A DNA stretch of 64,000 nt from Roseiarcus sp963820775 (GTDB lineage: Bacteria > Pseudomonadota > Alphaproteobacteria > Rhizobiales > Beijerinckiaceae). The translations under genes were made by a program, and so were the position numbers. Location: contig CAWGBF010000008.1 in the NCBI GenBank assembly GCA_963820775.1, positions 124,001-188,000 of the forward strand, written 5' to 3'. The notes under the pieces were generated by a model. That model had not been told where the DNA came from. It did no database searches and worked only from the letters and a program-made list of their open reading frames with translations. This document shows positions 46,414 to 55,218 of the stretch, piece by piece. How positions within the stretch are numbered: position 1 is the first letter of the stretch; every line of letters begins with the position of its first letter.

Positions 46414-47295
46414 TCAGGCCGCCATGGCGCTGCGACGGATGGCGGCGATGTAGAAGGCGGCGAGCATCGTGATGATCAGCGTCACGATCAGCGCGAGCGA
46501 AGCGCCTGATCCAGCGCGCTGGAATGAGAAGGCTTCCTGATAAACGAGGATCGAAAGGCTGCGCGTGGTGTTGGCCGGTCCGCCCCGGGTCATCACCCAG
46601 ATGATGTCAAAGACCTTGAACGCCTCGATTGTGCGCAAGACCAGGGCGACCATCAAGGGGCCGGCGAGATACGGCCAAAGGACGAATCGGAACCGCGCGA
46701 AGGCGCCCGCGCCGTCAACCACCGCCGCAGCCTTGATGTCCTTCGGCACCGCCTGGAGCGCGGCCAGCCCGATGAGCGCGACGAGGGGGAAGTTCTTCCA
46801 CGCGTCGGCGACGATCAGTGAAGCCATGGCGGACGACGGCTCACCGAGCCACGACCGATAAGAGCTCAGAACGCCCAGTTGGGTCAGAAGCGCATTGAGC
46901 GCGCCGTATTCAGGATTGTAGATGAGCCGCCAAAGCGTGGCGTTGACGATGGTCGGCAGCGCCCAGGGCAGGATCATCAAAGCCCGCAACAGGGTTCGCC
47001 CGCGAAATTCCTGGTCAAGCAGGAGCGCGGCCAGGACGCCAAGAACCAACTCGATGCCGACCGACGCCAGCGCGAAGATTGCAGTCGTGATCAGCGCGGC
47101 GCGGAAGGGGAGGCCGGTAATCGCCTTCTGATAATTGTCAAACCCGACGAACTGGCCTGGCGTGCCGATCAGGCGAGCGTCGGTGAAGCTGAGACGGACA
47201 GTGTCGGCCAGGGGCCAGCCGACAACCGCGATCATCACGGCCAGCAGGGGCAGCATCAGCAGCCAGGCGCGCAGCAATGTCCAGCGACTGCTCAC
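46414..47295 (-). CDS. Sugar-type ABC transporter permease (MalF type)
   Basis: 293 residues with six membrane helices, intact. GTG start at 47295. LRAWLLMLPLLAVMIAVVGW is the first helix; LSFTDARLIG and FVGFDNY are typical of the MalF/UgpA periplasmic start; VPKDIKAAAVVDGAGAFARFR is the EAA loop and VMTRGGPANTTRSLS the family's late loop. It pairs with the MalG-type subunit. It lies 150 bp after the binding-protein gene. Confidence 0.9.
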   Translation of the reverse strand: MSSRWTLLRAWLLMLPLLAVMIAVVGWPLADTVRLSFTDARLIGTPGQFVGFDNYQKAITGLPFRAALITTAIFALASVGIELVLGVLAALLLDQEFRGRTLLRALMILPWALPTIVNATLWRLIYNPEYGALNALLTQLGVLSSYRSWLGEPSSAMASLIVADAWKNFPLVALIGLAALQAVPKDIKAAAVVDGAGAFARFRFVLWPYLAGPLMVALVLRTIEAFKVFDIIWVMTRGGPANTTRSLSILVYQEAFSFQRAGSGASLALIVTLIITMLAAFYIAAIRRSAMAA

Positions 47296-47445
47296 TCGAG
47301 ATGATGCTCCCTGACACCTTCACGCGCGCAGCAATGCCGCACATCTGAGGACGATCCGGCAAGCTACAGCTGCTCAAGATGATTTGGCGATGGCGCCGGC
47401 TCAAGAGAGGCCGGCGGCCCACGAGGCGCCCGCCCGGCCAGTCGG

Positions 47446-48686
47446 TCACTGCCCCGATTTGTCCGCCGCGGCCTTGAGCGCACTTTCGGGGCTTTCCGTC
47501 CCGAGCACCGCCTGCTGGATGGCGACCTGCAGCGCGTTGGAAAGCTCCTGGTAGTGCGGCGTCGTGGGCCGGGGGAACATCAGCGGCAGGCTGACCTTGG
47601 CTGCCGCGATCAGTTCCTCCTGTCCCTTCGTGACCGCCGCGTCATCGTACGACGACGCCCAGACCGGAAGACTAAGCTTCGCATATGCGTTCTGCACCGG
47701 CTGCGAGGTCATATAGACGAGTATTTCCAAGCCTCCTCCGGGTGCTTGCTGGTCGTCGTGATGCCCAGTCCCATCGAGCCGTTCACCGCGGAAGCCGTGC
47801 TGACGCCCTCGACGCCGGGCGCAGGCGCAACACCCACTTTGCCGGCGACTTTGCTTTCCTTGGGATCATTCGCTTGGTTGTACATATAGGTCCAGTTGAG
47901 CGCGAAGGCGGCCTCGCCATTCTGGAAGACCTTGCGCACATCCTCTTCCAGGAATTCCTTGGAATTAGGATTGGTTATGCCGTCTTTGACTGTCTGAGCC
48001 ATGTATTGCAGCGCCTTGAGGCCGCCGCCGGTCTGGAACGACGGCTTGCCATGGTCGTCGAGGAACTTGCCGCCGTAGGCGTCGACCAGAGTGGCGTAGT
48101 CGCAAACCGCCGCCTCCGCCTGCGCCCAGCTCCAGACGATCGGTTGTTCGAGGATGCCCTTCTCCTTGATCATCTTGGCGTCCTGGACAAGTTCGTCCCA
48201 AGTCTTGGGAGGCGCGGAAATTCCGGCCTTCGCCAAGATATCCTTATTGTAGAAGAGATATTTGGTGTCGAGGATCCACGGCAGACCGTATCTGCGGCCC
48301 TGATAGTCGACTGTGGTCCACGCTCCGGGGAAGATCCCCTTATTCATTTCAGGCGTGACACGATCGGTCACGTCCATGAGCACGTGGTTGGTGGCGAATT
48401 CGGCCGGCCAGATCACGTCGAACAGCACGACGTCATAGCCGCCCGAGCCTTGCGCGAGCAACGTTTTGTCGCGCAGGCCCTCGTAGGGAACGAATTCGAG
48501 ATTGACCGTGACGCCAGGATTGGCCTTTTCGAATCCCGCCGTCATGGCCCTGACGTCCGCCTCGCTATAGGCGGCTTGAGCCATGAAGAGCGCATTGATC
48601 GTCGTCTCAGCCGCGACAGGCGCCGCGCTTGCCAAGCCAACGACCGTCAAGGCGAGCGTTAGCGACGAGCGTAGCATTGAAGGCAT
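47446..48686 (-). CDS. Extracellular solute-binding protein family 1 (sugar-type ABC), frame break
   Basis: Start MPSMLRSSLTLAL at 48686 follows GGAGGAAT, with signal peptide cleavage near VAAE. SBP_bac_1 features: MTAGFEKANPGVTVNLEF, GSGGYDVVLFDVIWPAEF, YGLPWILDTKYLFYNKDIL, GEAAFALNWTYMYN. Near 47725 the frame changes at HPEEAWKY, and the C-terminal lobe continues as LVYMTSQPVQNAYAKLSLP to 47446. It heads the six-gene operon SBP, two permeases, ATPase, acyl-CoA synthetase and ThDP enzyme. The ligand could be a glycoside or an acidic sugar derivative. Confidence 0.86.
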
Positions 48687-48928
48687 CTGACAATTCCTCC
48701 GACTGTTGGCCGCGGCAGCATCGCGCACGGCTGGCGATAACGCGAATCTTACCCCGCACAGACGGCACGACGGCTCTTAGCTAAATGCTTGAGCCACTAT
48801 AGTCAGCAAATGAAAGGAATGAAAACAACATGTATTGAACGGGACAATCGCTTGGGCTCGCCATCGCCGAGGTCTTGGCGGAACTGAAGTCGCAGCGTGT
48901 CCCTGTTCTAAGCCGCACCACCGCAGGC

Positions 48929-49408
48929 TTAATGATCGACGTCCCTCCAGTTGCCGGCGTCGTAGCCGTCGGGATCCACCGCGGCGACCGCGTTCGCAGC
49001 AACCGCGCGTCGGCCGGCGCAACGCCATGCGTAGATCGTGTCGTGACCGGTCGTGGCCATCGGGATGTTGTCCGCGTCGGGATTGGCGCGACAAAATTCG
49101 CTCGCGCCAGGCAGCGACCGGCGCGTGTTCGCCTTGCCGCAGTTCAAGTTGGCGCCAACCGCGCAGGCCAGAAGCTTGGTTCCGGAGCAGCGCACGAAGG
49201 CGCCGCCACGCACAACGTCGACGCGGAGGCCAAATGTCCTAGCGACATCGGCCTCGAGGTTCCTCGGAACCGGAACCGGGGAGCGGGGTCCCGCGCCTGC
49301 GGAGCAAGTGGCGCGGCCAGCAGCTGCCGAGACGGGAACGGCGTGGAGCGCGCCGAACGCGAGCGCCGCGACAATTGCGTAGCGGCTCCAACGCCCGCGC
49401 GCGAACAT
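48929..49408 (-). CDS. Small exported cysteine-containing protein of unknown function
   Basis: 159 residues with a clear signal peptide (SRYAIVAALAFGALHAV, cleavage near SAAA) and a strong AAGGAGG site six bases before the ATG at 49408. The mature part has five cysteines, including VRCSGTKLLACAVGANLNCGKAN and AWRCAGRRA, and a conserved-looking PGASEFCRANPDADNIPM. The oxidised periplasm suits disulfides. I have the impression of a family of small conserved hypothetical proteins in Rhizobiales but cannot name a function. It is divergent from the Tat-exported binding protein gene. Confidence 0.78.
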   Translation of the reverse strand: MFARGRWSRYAIVAALAFGALHAVPVSAAAGRATCSAGAGPRSPVPVPRNLEADVARTFGLRVDVVRGGAFVRCSGTKLLACAVGANLNCGKANTRRSLPGASEFCRANPDADNIPMATTGHDTIYAWRCAGRRAVAANAVAAVDPDGYDAGNWRDVDH

Positions 49409-49662
49409 TCAGGCCTCCTTGGCTTTGCAATCGTCGGAGACTGACCTTCCGTGAGCGCGTTCGTCAACCGACCGGCGCGCCTGGGTACCCGACCAAGTCT
49501 AGTCGGTGAGCGAGGTCTCCATCGCGGCCGCGACGACCGGGCCCTCGCGCCTCGGCGTCAAATCATGCCTATTTGCAGGCTGGCCGCGCGCATTGTAGGT
49601 CTCGGGGCCAAGAAGACAGGGAACATACTAGGGCGCCAGAGGGCGCCGACAGGAGGAAGCGG

Positions 49663-50985
49663 ATGAACGTGAGATCTACCGTCGCAAGGCTCAGAGGCCA
49701 GCCGATATCGCGGCGCGGACTGATTGTGTCGGCAGGCGCCGCAGGCGTCGCGGCGGCCGCCCGCCCGTATGGCGCTTTGGCCGCAGGCCCCGAGACGACG
49801 CTGAAGGTCGGCTTCATCAGCCCGCGCACAGGCAAGCTTGGCGGGTTCGGCGAGACCGACGGCTATATTCTCGAACTCGCCCGGAAATCGCTGGCCTCAG
49901 GACTGAAGATCGGCGACAAGACCTATGGCGTCGATATCCTCGACCGCGACACCCAGTCCGATCCTTCGCGCGCCGGCCAACTGGCGAAGACGCTGATCAA
50001 TTCTGACAAGATCGACATGATGCTGGTCATCTCGACCCCCGAGACGATCAACCCGGTCGCCGACGCGTGCGAGGCGGCGGGCGTCCCCTGCATGTCGACG
50101 GTCATGCCTTGGGAAGCCTGGTATTTCGGGCGCGGCGCCAAGCCCGGCCAGCCCTCACCGTTCAAGTGGACCTATCATTTCGGCTTCGGCGGCGGCGAGT
50201 TCTTCAAGGCCTATGTCTCGCAATGGAACCTGCTCGAGACCAACAAGAAAGTCGGCGTGCTCTATCCCAATGACGCCGACGGCAACGCGATCCGCGAGAA
50301 TCTGGCGCCAGCTCTCGAAAAGGCCGGTTTCACCATCATCGATCCAGGCCCCTATGAAGACGGCACGACCGACTATTCAGCCCAGATCGCGAAGTTCAAG
50401 GCGGAGAAATGCGAGATCTTCAACACGTTTCCGATCCCGCCCGACTTCGCGGCGTTCTGGCGCCAGGCGGCCCAGCAGGGCTACACCAAGATGGTCAAGA
50501 TCGCCCAGATCGCCAAGACTGGGCTCTTCCCCTCCGAAGTGACGTCGCTCGGCAATCTTGGCTATAACCTTGCGAGCGCAGCTTACTGGCACAAGGCCTT
50601 CCCTTATAAATCATCGCTTACGGGAATCAGCGGCGACGAGCTTGCAGACGGCTACGAGAAGGCTTCCGGCAAAATGTGGACGCAGCAGCTGGGCGCGACG
50701 CTGGCGCTGTTCGACGCCGGCGCGGCGGCGCTGACCGCGAGCGGCGATCCGTCGAACAAGGCGGCGGTCGCCAAGGCGATGTCCACTTTGAAGACGGTCA
50801 CAATCGATGGCCCGATCGACTTCAACAAAGGTCCGGTGCCCAACGTCTCCCCGGGGCCGATCATCGGCACGCAATGGGTGAAGGCGCCGGCCGGGTCGAG
50901 GTTCCCGCTCGAATTTCCAGTGACAGAGAACGCTACCGACCCGAATGTTCCCATCCAGGCGAAACTCAGGCCGCTCAACAGGTGA
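49663..50985 (+). CDS. Branched-chain-type ABC substrate-binding protein with twin-arginine signal
   Basis: 440 residues. ATG at 49663 follows AGGAGGAAGCGG. The leader contains ISRRGLIVSAGAAGVAAAA, a Tat signal, so the protein folds before export. The body is a Peripla_BP_6 domain: VGFISPRTGKLGGFGETDG, VDILDRDTQSDPSRAGQLA, VLYPNDADGNAIRENLAP, FRIPPDF-like FPIPPDFAAFWRQAAQQGY and WTQQLGATLALFDAG. It heads the operon SBP, livG, livF, livH, livM and SDR. The SDR resembles coniferyl-alcohol dehydrogenase, so a monolignol or related phenylpropanoid is a plausible ligand. Confidence 0.9.
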   Translation: MNVRSTVARLRGQPISRRGLIVSAGAAGVAAAARPYGALAAGPETTLKVGFISPRTGKLGGFGETDGYILELARKSLASGLKIGDKTYGVDILDRDTQSDPSRAGQLAKTLINSDKIDMMLVISTPETINPVADACEAAGVPCMSTVMPWEAWYFGRGAKPGQPSPFKWTYHFGFGGGEFFKAYVSQWNLLETNKKVGVLYPNDADGNAIRENLAPALEKAGFTIIDPGPYEDGTTDYSAQIAKFKAEKCEIFNTFPIPPDFAAFWRQAAQQGYTKMVKIAQIAKTGLFPSEVTSLGNLGYNLASAAYWHKAFPYKSSLTGISGDELADGYEKASGKMWTQQLGATLALFDAGAAALTASGDPSNKAAVAKAMSTLKTVTIDGPIDFNKGPVPNVSPGPIIGTQWVKAPAGSRFPLEFPVTENATDPNVPIQAKLRPLNR

Positions 50986-51003
50986 TCGCGGCAGGTGCAC
51001 GGA

Positions 51004-51747
51004 ATGCCCGGCGCGCGACGCGATGGTCTCCTGCTTGAGGGGGAAGGCCTGACGAAAAGCTTCGGCGCCCTCGTGGTGCTCGACGGGATCGACTTTTCGC
51101 TCAGCGCCGGGGAGGCGGTGGGCGTCGTCGGGCCGAATGGCGCCGGAAAGACGACCTTGCTCAGCCTGCTGGTCGGCGCGCATGCGCCAACCAGCGGACG
51201 GGTGCGCTTTCTCGGCGAGGATGTCACTCTGACATCGACGGCGGAGCGATGCCGGCGCGGGCTCGCGCGCACGCACCAGATTCCAAGACCCTTCAGCGGC
51301 ATGACTGCGTTCGAGAATGTCTTCACCGCCGCCGCGCATGGTGGCGGGTTGGAGCGCGAACGCGCCTATGAGGCGGCAATCGAATCACTTGCGCTGACCG
51401 GCATGACTTCTGTCGCCAACCGGCGCGCGGAGACGCTCGGACTCATCGATCGAAAGCGGCTGGAGCTCGCCCGCGCGCTCGCGACCGACCCAGCCGTGCT
51501 GCTCTTGGATGAGATCGGCGGCGGATTGACGGACGCCGAGGCGCACGAGCTTGTCGACATCATCCTCGAATTGAAAGCCCGCGGGATCGCGATCGTCTGG
51601 ATCGAGCACATCGTTCACATCCTCCTTAAGGTGGTTGAGCGCCTGGTGTGCATGGACGCGGGACGCATCATCGCCGACGGACCGCCGCAAAGCGTGATGG
51701 CCGATCCGCGCGTGATCGAGGCTTATCTCGGCGGAGGCGTCGTGTGA
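51004..51747 (+). CDS. Branched-chain-type ABC transporter ATPase (LivG type)
   Basis: 247 residues. I start at ATG 51004 (GGCAGG upstream); a GTG nine bases earlier is possible. Walker A GPNGAGKTT, Q-loop region THQIPRPFSGMTAFENV, a degenerate signature around LGLIDRKRLELARAL, Walker B VLLLDEIGGGLTDAEA and H-loop VWIEHIVHIL. The Walker B reads DEIGGGL rather than DEP, typical of one LivG subgroup. The TGA stop overlaps the livF GTG start. Confidence 0.91.
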   Translation: MPGARRDGLLLEGEGLTKSFGALVVLDGIDFSLSAGEAVGVVGPNGAGKTTLLSLLVGAHAPTSGRVRFLGEDVTLTSTAERCRRGLARTHQIPRPFSGMTAFENVFTAAAHGGGLERERAYEAAIESLALTGMTSVANRRAETLGLIDRKRLELARALATDPAVLLLDEIGGGLTDAEAHELVDIILELKARGIAIVWIEHIVHILLKVVERLVCMDAGRIIADGPPQSVMADPRVIEAYLGGGVV

Positions 51748-52475
51748 CCCTTCTTTCAGTTGAAGGGCTCGAAGCCGGCTATGGGCAGCTTAAGGCGGTG
51801 CGCGGCGTCAGTCTCACCATTGAAAAAGCGGAAACGGTTGCGCTCGTCGGCGCGAACGGCGCCGGCAAGACCACGCTTCTGCGCGCCATCGCCGGCGTGC
51901 ACCGAATTGCGGCGGGTCGCATCACCTTCCTGGGCGAGGATATCAGCGCGACGACCTCTCACGCGCGCGCCGCGCTGGGCCTGGCGCTGGTTCCCGAAGG
52001 CCGGCGATTGTTCACCCGGCTCACGGTGGAAGAGAATCTCCTGCTCGCGCGCTCAGCCGGCCGAACGGGAACATGGACGCTCGACGCCGTCATGGAGGCC
52101 TTTCCCAACCTTAAGGAGCGGCGCCGCAATCTCGCCGGCACATTGTCTGGCGGCGAGCAGCAAGCAACGGCGATCGGGCGCGCGTTGATGATGAACCCGG
52201 AGCTATTGTTGCTCGACGAGGTTTCGCTGGGCCTGTCGCCTTTGGTCGTTGATCGCCTTTACGTTCGGTTCGAGGCGCTGAAATCGTCCGGCGTCGCCAT
52301 GCTCCTGGTCGAGCAGGACCTGAACCGCGCGATGTCGACCGCAAGCCGCACGATCTGCATGCTCGAAGGCAAGATCGCCGTCGAAGGACCGACGCGAACA
52401 CTCAGTCGAGAGCAAGTCACCGAGGCGTATTTCGGTCTGAGAACGTCATCGCGCGCCGAGGCTTCGCAGCCTTGA
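51744..52475 (+). CDS. Branched-chain-type ABC transporter ATPase (LivF type)
   Basis: 243 residues from a GTG at 51744 that overlaps the previous stop. LLSVEGLEAGYGQLKAV is a standard LivF beginning. Walker A GANGAGKTT, PEGRRLFTRLTVEENLLL, signature LSGGEQQATAIGRAL, Walker B LLLLDEVSLGLSP and VEQDLNRAM are intact. The stop TGA overlaps a TTG that opens the livH gene (TTGA). Confidence 0.91.
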   Translation: MTLLSVEGLEAGYGQLKAVRGVSLTIEKAETVALVGANGAGKTTLLRAIAGVHRIAAGRITFLGEDISATTSHARAALGLALVPEGRRLFTRLTVEENLLLARSAGRTGTWTLDAVMEAFPNLKERRRNLAGTLSGGEQQATAIGRALMMNPELLLLDEVSLGLSPLVVDRLYVRFEALKSSGVAMLLVEQDLNRAMSTASRTICMLEGKIAVEGPTRTLSREQVTEAYFGLRTSSRAEASQP

Positions 52476-53374
52476 TTGTCGTCAACCAAATCATTCAGGG
52501 CGTTCTGCTCGGCGGCTACTATGCCCTGATCGCCTGCGGCCTTTCGTTCATGTTCGGCGTCATGGGCGTCATCAACCTCGCGCATGGCAGTCTCGCGGTG
52601 CTCGCGGCCTACGCGCTTTACGTTCTGGCCGACCGCTTTGGGATTCAGCCGTTTCTTGGCCTTGGCGTTGTGATCCCGCTCATGGCCGTGATCGGCTGGG
52701 CGCTGCAGGGACTCGTGCTCGAGCGCAGCGCGCGGGGCGGATTGCTTGTGCCGGTACTCTCGACCTTCGGGCTGTCGATCATTCTCGACAATCTGTTGTT
52801 CCAGGGTTTCGGCGCCGACACCCGCTCGCTTGCGTCTTACATCGGCGACCTCTCCTATGACAGCTGGACGCTCAGTGACGATATTTCGATCGGCAAGCTC
52901 GCCGCGCTGACCATGGCGGTTGCGATCGCGCTGCTCGGCGGAATCGAGACTTTTCTCAACCGGACTCTGATGGGGCGTGCGATCCGCGCCACCGCCGAGG
53001 ACCCTGACACGGTCGAACTCGTCGGCGTCAACGCGCGGCGCGTCAATGCGATCGCCGCAGCAATCGCATTGGCGACGGTCGCTGTCGCCGGCGCTTTTCT
53101 GGGCATGCGCGCGACCTTCGACCCTTATGCCGGAGCGCCGCAGCTCATCTTCGCCTTCGAGGCGTCGGTGATCGCCGGGACGGGCTCGCTCTGGGGCACG
53201 TTGGTCGGCGGCATTGTGCTTGGCGTTGCCCAGAGTCTCGGCGCGCTCATCAATCCGCAAGGCTTCTTCATCGCCGGCCACTTGGCCTTCCTCGCCGTCC
53301 TCTTTGGGCGACTGTTCGTCGGCGATTTCGGCCAGCGAGTCCGGATTGCGCTCACAGGGGGCGCGCGTTCATGA
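52472..53374 (+). CDS. Branched-chain-type ABC transporter permease (LivH type)
   Basis: 300 residues, polytopic. The start is TTG at 52472, inside the end of livF; no better ATG lies before the first helix IIQGVLLGGYYALIACGL. Family features: FMFGVMGVINLAHGSLAVL, RAIRATAEDPDTVELVGVNARRV (cytoplasmic coupling region, quoted in part) and GTGSLWGTLVGGIVLG. Inner-membrane channel subunit. Overlaps livM in ATGA. Confidence 0.91.
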   Translation: MIVVNQIIQGVLLGGYYALIACGLSFMFGVMGVINLAHGSLAVLAAYALYVLADRFGIQPFLGLGVVIPLMAVIGWALQGLVLERSARGGLLVPVLSTFGLSIILDNLLFQGFGADTRSLASYIGDLSYDSWTLSDDISIGKLAALTMAVAIALLGGIETFLNRTLMGRAIRATAEDPDTVELVGVNARRVNAIAAAIALATVAVAGAFLGMRATFDPYAGAPQLIFAFEASVIAGTGSLWGTLVGGIVLGVAQSLGALINPQGFFIAGHLAFLAVLFGRLFVGDFGQRVRIALTGGARS

Positions 53375-54429
53375 CCGCCAGCGCCGTCGTCGAGCGTTGG
53401 ACGCCCGAGTCGCGCATCGCGGTCGCCGCGGCTGCCGTCATTGTCGCCGTGCTCGCGGTCGGACCGGCCATCTTCAGCGACAACGCTGTCGACAAACTCA
53501 CGACGCTATTCATCTATGTCATCCTGGCGCTGATGTGGAACGCTTTGGTCGGATTTTGCGGCCTGGTGTCGATCGGCCAGCAGGCGTTCTTCGGCCTCGG
53601 CGCCTATGCCGCGATCCGTCTCGCCGACTTGGGCGTGAGCGTCTATCCGTCGCTCTTCCTAGGCGCGCTCATTGTCGGCGTCCTGTCCTGGCCGCTTTCG
53701 CTCCTCATGCTCAGGCTCAAAGGTGGCGAATTCGCCATCGGCATGTGGGTCGTGTCGGAGCTGGCACATCTCCTGGTTAATCTCGACACGCTCGTGCGTG
53801 GCGAAACTGGCACGTCGCTGATCGAGCTCAACGCCTACGCAAACGACAGCCGCCGGGCGCTCACCTATTGGTGTGCGCTTGGCGCGATGGCGGGCCTGCT
53901 CATGATCGTCTTCCGCCTGCTGCGCAGCCCGCTCGGCGCGGCGATCCAGGCGATCCGCGACAATGAGGAGGCGGCGGAATCGGTGGGCGTGCGGGTCATG
54001 AGAGCGAAGCGGCTTGTGTTCACGCTCGCCGCCATTGGCGCGGCGCTGGCTGGCGCTCTGTGGGTCGCGACGGCGCTCACTTTCCAGCCGAAGGCCTATT
54101 TCAGTCCGCTATGGACGGCGTACATGATCTTCATGGCGCTGGTCGGGGGATTGGGAACGTTCGAGGGCGCGATTCTCGGCGCAATTATCTTCTTCGCCAT
54201 CGAGACCTGGTTTGGAGACATGGGGGTCTGGTATCTTGTCGGCCTCGGCGCGACCGCGCTTATTTTTGCGCTTCTTTTCCCGCGCGGCTTCTGGGGCTGG
54301 GTCGAAGACCGCACCTCGCTGAGGCTTCTGCCCATCGGCTACCGCCTCCGCTTCGCCAGCCCGGAAGGGGCGCTCGCTCGAAATATCAGCGTCTCGCACG
54401 TCAAGAAACAGGATCCGGGAGGGCGCTGA
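53371..54429 (+). CDS. Branched-chain-type ABC transporter permease (LivM type)
   Basis: 352 residues with a short polar N-terminus and about ten hydrophobic segments. LMWNALVGFCGLVSIGQQAF matches the LivM GLxSLGQAAF region, GAAIQAIRDNEEAAESVGV is the cytoplasmic loop, and LVGGLGTFEGAILGAIIFF the late signature. A basic C-terminal tail follows the last helix. The stop is one base before the SDR start, so the dehydrogenase is translated together with the transporter. Confidence 0.91.
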   Translation: MTASAVVERWTPESRIAVAAAAVIVAVLAVGPAIFSDNAVDKLTTLFIYVILALMWNALVGFCGLVSIGQQAFFGLGAYAAIRLADLGVSVYPSLFLGALIVGVLSWPLSLLMLRLKGGEFAIGMWVVSELAHLLVNLDTLVRGETGTSLIELNAYANDSRRALTYWCALGAMAGLLMIVFRLLRSPLGAAIQAIRDNEEAAESVGVRVMRAKRLVFTLAAIGAALAGALWVATALTFQPKAYFSPLWTAYMIFMALVGGLGTFEGAILGAIIFFAIETWFGDMGVWYLVGLGATALIFALLFPRGFWGWVEDRTSLRLLPIGYRLRFASPEGALARNISVSHVKKQDPGGR

Positions 54430-54430
54430 C

Positions 54431-55216
54431 ATGCTTCTGGGAAAGACGATCGTCATCACCGGAATTTCGTCCGGCATCGGCGCGCGCGTCGGTGAACTCG
54501 CCCAGATCCTCGGCGCCGACATCATCGGGGTCGACATCAATGAGCCGACGCGGCCGCTCGACGCTTTCATCGAGGCGGACATCGGCTCTGCCCAAGGCGT
54601 AGCCGAGATCGTCCAGACGCTGCCGCAGCGCTTTGATGCTTTGTGCAACGTCGCCGGCGTCTCCGGCATGATCGGCGCCGCCCGAACCCTCGCGATCAAC
54701 TTTTATGGGCTTCGGGAATTGACTGAAAGCGTCGCGCCCCGGCTGCGCGAGGGCGGCGCCGTGGTCAACGTCGCCTCGATCGCCGGCTACGGCTGGCGCG
54801 CCAGTCTCGAGCGCGCCAAGTCGTTTGTGAGCGCGGCCGGATTTCCTGATCTCGCCAAGCTGCTCGCCGCCCATCAGGTTCCCGACTGGGAAGCGTATCC
54901 GCTGTCGAAGGAGCTCCTGCTCTTATGGACGATGCGGGCGGCGCATCAGCCGTTGTTCAAGGACCGCGGAGTGCGGGTCAACGCGGTGAGCCCCGGCCCG
55001 GTGGCGACCCCGATCCTCAAGGAATTTCGGCAGATCTTCGGCGACCCGCGCGTTGACGACGACATCGCGCGGGTCGGCCGCCCAGGTTTTGCGCCTGACA
55101 TCGCGCCTGCGGTGCTGTTCCTCTGCTCGGACGCGGCTCGATGGATCAACGGCGCCAATTTGCCGGTCGACGGGGGGCTCGAAGCCTCGATCAACGCGAC
55201 TGTTCTCGGGTTTTAA
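54431..55216 (+). CDS. Short-chain dehydrogenase, coniferyl-alcohol-dehydrogenase-like
   Basis: 261 residues of the classical SDR fold. TIVITGISSGIGARV carries the TGxxxGIG cofactor motif, CNVAGVSG replaces the usual NNAG, VNVASIAG holds the catalytic Ser region, YPLSKELL is the YxxxK pair, and DGGLEAS ends the fold. The long loop before the active-site Tyr and the NVAGVSG form are what I associate with coniferyl-alcohol dehydrogenases and 3-alpha-hydroxysteroid dehydrogenase-like enzymes. As the last gene of the uptake operon it would oxidise the imported alcohol in the cytoplasm. It ends two bases before the stop of the convergent GH51 gene. Confidence 0.83.
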   Translation: MLLGKTIVITGISSGIGARVGELAQILGADIIGVDINEPTRPLDAFIEADIGSAQGVAEIVQTLPQRFDALCNVAGVSGMIGAARTLAINFYGLRELTESVAPRLREGGAVVNVASIAGYGWRASLERAKSFVSAAGFPDLAKLLAAHQVPDWEAYPLSKELLLLWTMRAAHQPLFKDRGVRVNAVSPGPVATPILKEFRQIFGDPRVDDDIARVGRPGFAPDIAPAVLFLCSDAARWINGANLPVDGGLEASINATVLGF

Positions 55217-55218
55217 TT

